Below, in pieces: positions 61,784-64,000 of a DNA stretch of 64,000 nucleotides. Location of the stretch: positions 27,874-91,873 of the forward strand of contig JAFGSW010000072.1 of the NCBI GenBank assembly GCA_016934415.1, in the 5' to 3' direction. Made by a program: the position numbers and the translations under genes. The first letter of the stretch is position 1. The number at the start of each line of letters is the position of its first letter. The notes below the pieces were generated by a model. That model did no database searches and was not told where the DNA came from. It saw only the letters and a list, made by a program, of their open reading frames with translations. Origin of the DNA: Spirochaetales bacterium. Its GTDB lineage: Bacteria > Spirochaetota > Spirochaetia > SZUA-6 > RPPD01.

Positions 61784-62078
61784 TCTTTTCGACGACAACG
61801 TTTTCTTTATCATTCCAATCGTTTTTCTTTTTGGAGGAGGCGATGAAGCCGCAAAAGCTTTTCACCGATTCCATGTTCCCGTATTCGAAATTGTCGTAAT
61901 CGATCTCGATGCCGAAGGTATCCTCGACGGCCAGGATCAGGCTGATCACTTGGATCGAGTCCAGCCCGAGATCGAGAAGCAGGTTGACGTCGTCGGCCAG
62001 TTCCCCGATCGGCGTCTCGTCCTGCCGGATGCCACGTATAAGGTCGGCCAGCGTTTTCTTTATATCTCCGTTTTCCAT
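61767..62078 (-). CDS. acyl carrier protein 5
   Basis: A 103-residue carrier protein with S41 in LLDLGLDSIQVISLIL and a charged, Lys/Glu-rich tail. It leads the minus-strand operon and overlaps the ATP-grasp ligase. ATG 62078 is chosen because the frame before it reads as non-coding. No strong ribosome site is seen. The gap up to 62302 separates it from the divergent WG-repeat gene and should hold both promoters; none is clear. Confidence 0.88.
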   Translation of the reverse strand: MENGDIKKTLADLIRGIRQDETPIGELADDVNLLLDLGLDSIQVISLILAVEDTFGIEIDYDNFEYGNMESVKSFCGFIASSKKKNDWNDKENVVVEKNEEES

Positions 62079-62302
62079 GATAAAAAAGATAATAGCGGAA
62101 CTTATAAAATCGCGCAAGCGTTCCTCATCGGCGTGAAAAAAACCCGTCGCCGTTTCCGGTGGCGGGCTCGATCGTTCATCGATGGGAACCGCTGCGGAGG
62201 GAGGCGATCCGATGTTTTTTTTCCGTTGACAGGGGCTTTTTCACCGCATATTGTTCATGGGAGATCCGCTATTGGCATTGAAGAAAAGAAAGGGGGCGCC
62301 GT

Positions 62303-63724
62303 ATGAACGAAAACGCCCGGGGAAGCAATACCCCGACACAGCGAGCGGTCCGCGTCGCGTTATTGCTCGTTCTTTCCGCGGCCGCGGCGTATGCCGACAA
62401 CCTGCCGGCGCTCATTCCGTACCGCCGGGGAACCGTCTGGGGTTTTTGCGACGCGAAAAAGAACATCGTCATCCCCTGCGCCTTTGAGGGCGTGGGCGTC
62501 TTCAGCGGCCAGGGTCTGGCTTATTTCATCAGCGAAGGGAAAATCGGATTGATGGACCGTTCCGGGACGAAGATCACGAAACGTCTCTACGACCACGTCC
62601 TCGGTTTCAAGGACGGCTTCGCTCAAGTCATCCTGGGCGGGAAAAGCGGGATCATCGACCCGACCGGGGTGGAAATTCTCCCGGTCGCATTCGACGCGGC
62701 GTTTCCGGCCGGAGAGGGGCTGCTTGGCGCCGTCCGCGGCGGAAAGTGCGGATACTTTGATAAAACCGGTCGAGCGGTCACCCGAATCGAATTCGACCGC
62801 GCGCGGGAGTTTCACGAGGGCCGGGCCGCGGTCGCGCAGAATGGGAAGGAGGGTTTCATCGACCCCACCGGCGGGATCGCCATCCCCCTGCGGTTCGAAA
62901 AGGTTCACGACTTCCATGAAGGGAAGGCCGTGGTCACGTTCGGCGGAAAGGCCGGCTGGATCGACAAAAACGGGGAATGGGCCGTGCCCGCCGAATACGA
63001 TTTCATCTCAGATTTCAACGGCGGTTTCGCGATCGTCGGACGCGGCGGCCGGTACGGTATGATCGACGCGGCGGGGAAGGCGATTATCCCTTTGCGGTTC
63101 CTGGGCGTGGGCGAATTGTCCGAAGGTATGGCCGCCGTCAATCTGAACGGAAAATACGGATTGTACGATAAGGACGGCCGGGAAGTCGTCCCGCCGCTCT
63201 ACGACCAGGTTCATGCGCCTAAAAACGGTCTTATCTTGATCAGGCTCAATGGGAGGGCCGGCCTGATCGATACATCGGGAAAAACGGTCGTCCGGCCCGC
63301 GTATGATAATTTTTCCCCGACCGAGGACGGATATTGCGTCGCGAGTCGTTACGGGAGAGCGGGTGTTATCCGGCTTTCCGGGGAAACGGTCATCCCATTC
63401 GACTATGACGAGATCGATGAAATCGGCGAAGGGCTCTTCCGAGTAAGGTCGGACGGATTATTCGGCATTCGCGACTCGCGTAACCGGGAAATCCATCCCG
63501 TTGCCTCTATCCATATCGCGCCGTACCACGACGGGATCGCACGCGTCCACTCGATTGTCGAGGGCCGGCCCCGCGCGGGATACCTCGACGCGAAGGGAAA
63601 TCCGGTGACGCCGTGCATCTTTTCGAATGCGCTGGATTTTCACGACGGCCTGGGCGGCGTGTGGCGCGACGACTTGTTCCTGGGCTATGTCGACGCGAAG
63701 GGCAACCAATACTGGGAAGAATAG
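62303..63724 (+). CDS. WG-repeat protein
   Basis: A 473-residue exported protein. A signal peptide (VALLLVLSAAAAYA) is followed by about ten WG-type repeats of 40-odd residues (TVWGFCDAKKNIVIPCAFE, GKIGLMDRSGTKI, AGWIDKNGEWAVPAEYD, RYGMIDAAGKAIIPLRF, and so on to the C-terminus). Such repeats form a solenoid or propeller-like surface; their ligand is usually unknown. AAAGGGGG precedes the ATG. It is transcribed away from the ACP5 operon. Confidence 0.9.
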   Translation: MNENARGSNTPTQRAVRVALLLVLSAAAAYADNLPALIPYRRGTVWGFCDAKKNIVIPCAFEGVGVFSGQGLAYFISEGKIGLMDRSGTKITKRLYDHVLGFKDGFAQVILGGKSGIIDPTGVEILPVAFDAAFPAGEGLLGAVRGGKCGYFDKTGRAVTRIEFDRAREFHEGRAAVAQNGKEGFIDPTGGIAIPLRFEKVHDFHEGKAVVTFGGKAGWIDKNGEWAVPAEYDFISDFNGGFAIVGRGGRYGMIDAAGKAIIPLRFLGVGELSEGMAAVNLNGKYGLYDKDGREVVPPLYDQVHAPKNGLILIRLNGRAGLIDTSGKTVVRPAYDNFSPTEDGYCVASRYGRAGVIRLSGETVIPFDYDEIDEIGEGLFRVRSDGLFGIRDSRNREIHPVASIHIAPYHDGIARVHSIVEGRPRAGYLDAKGNPVTPCIFSNALDFHDGLGGVWRDDLFLGYVDAKGNQYWEE

Positions 63725-63920
63725 AACCATAGCCGCAACTCCGATGAACAATCATGCTCCGCTTGACTTCGCACATCGCTCGAAGCCCGGCTTCGAGCCG
63801 CGGTGCATCCATCCATCCGAGCCGTGTTCATCGACGGTTCTCCCCCCGGCGATAAAAGTCCTTGACAACTCGATCCCCCACGGAAGTAAATTATCCGTGG
63901 TCGAACCGCGTACTAGGCGC

Positions 63921-64000
63921 GACAAAGAATTCAGTCGACGCGACAAAGAATTCAGTCGACGCGACAAAGAATTCAGTCGACGCGACAAAGAATTCAGTCG
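63921..64000. repeat. perfect 21-bp tandem array running off the window
   Basis: Three full copies and one partial copy of a 21-bp unit (GACAAAGAATTCAGTCGACG plus C) with no mismatch. On the plus strand the unit codes DKEFSRR, and the frame is open from ATG 63744 to the window end without a stop, though no ribosome site supports it. The core ACAAAGAATTC is shared with the degenerate array at 22231-22461. The gap 63725-63920 holds no other supported gene. Confidence 0.85.

Noticed and set aside
63744..64000. Plus-strand CDS running off the window with DKEFSRR heptads
   Set aside because: The frame is open but has no ribosome site and the non-repeat part has no recognisable domain; recorded under the repeat and not as a gene.

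Overview
The window looks like a chromosomal piece from a moderately GC-rich bacterium, most likely a spirochaete. The evidence is a long-form GlyA of the Treponema/Chlamydia type, many small secreted lipoproteins, and xylan-degradation genes next to a sugar ABC transporter. The phylum call is inference and no rRNA gene is present.

Region 1 (1-21.9 kb) is a mosaic of housekeeping and saccharolytic genes. It holds two BtrH-like genes flanking a DUF3795 gene (one BtrH-like copy broken by two +1 shifts). Next come a GH51 arabinofuranosidase with a MalFG-type sugar ABC system under a consensus sigma-70 promoter, and a PEGA/beta-propeller lipoprotein. A pair of cyclase-like proteins, a small nucleotidyltransferase module between imperfect 33-bp direct repeats, and glyA follow. 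The region ends with lipoproteins including a GH11 xylanase and an FN3 protein, and an IS110 element whose upstream non-coding end could encode a bridge RNA.

Region 2 (22.2-52.8 kb) is the notable part: what reads as an undescribed aminocyclitol/aminoglycoside-like biosynthetic gene cluster. The key gene is a 2-deoxy-scyllo-inosose synthase homologue (40485-41657). Around it lie a DegT aminotransferase, an MDR dehydrogenase, a Gfo/Idh oxidoreductase, an SDR, two glycosyltransferases, two methyltransferases, four radical-SAM proteins plus a cobalamin-binding radical-SAM protein split by a frameshift, an ABC exporter and a cytoplasmic GH10-like enzyme. The most unusual part is repeated butirosin-type acyl-transfer machinery: four acyl carrier proteins, two AMP-forming ligases and four BtrH-like proteins, arranged partly as overlapping ligase-ACP-BtrH cassettes. 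From 41.7 kb down to 23.1 kb the genes are collinear on the minus strand and largely overlapping.

Region 3 (54.8-62.1 kb) is a compact minus-strand operon: a fifth ACP, a BtrJ-like ATP-grasp ligase, a GT-B glycosyltransferase, two SPASM radical-SAM proteins, a DUF362 protein and an alpha/beta hydrolase with Cys in place of the nucleophilic Ser. It may belong to the same pathway. A WG-repeat protein closes the region. Related 21-bp tandem arrays (a heptad-coding unit around ACAAAGAATTC) lie at 22.2 kb and at the end of the window, bracketing regions 2 and 3.

Working model (inference): glucose-6-phosphate is cyclised to DOI, then aminated and oxidised. The cyclitol is glycosylated and methylated, and several acyl or aminoacyl groups loaded on dedicated ACPs are transferred to it by BtrH-type enzymes. 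Radical-SAM enzymes carry out dehydrogenation, epimerisation or C-methylation. The product is exported by the ABC transporter.
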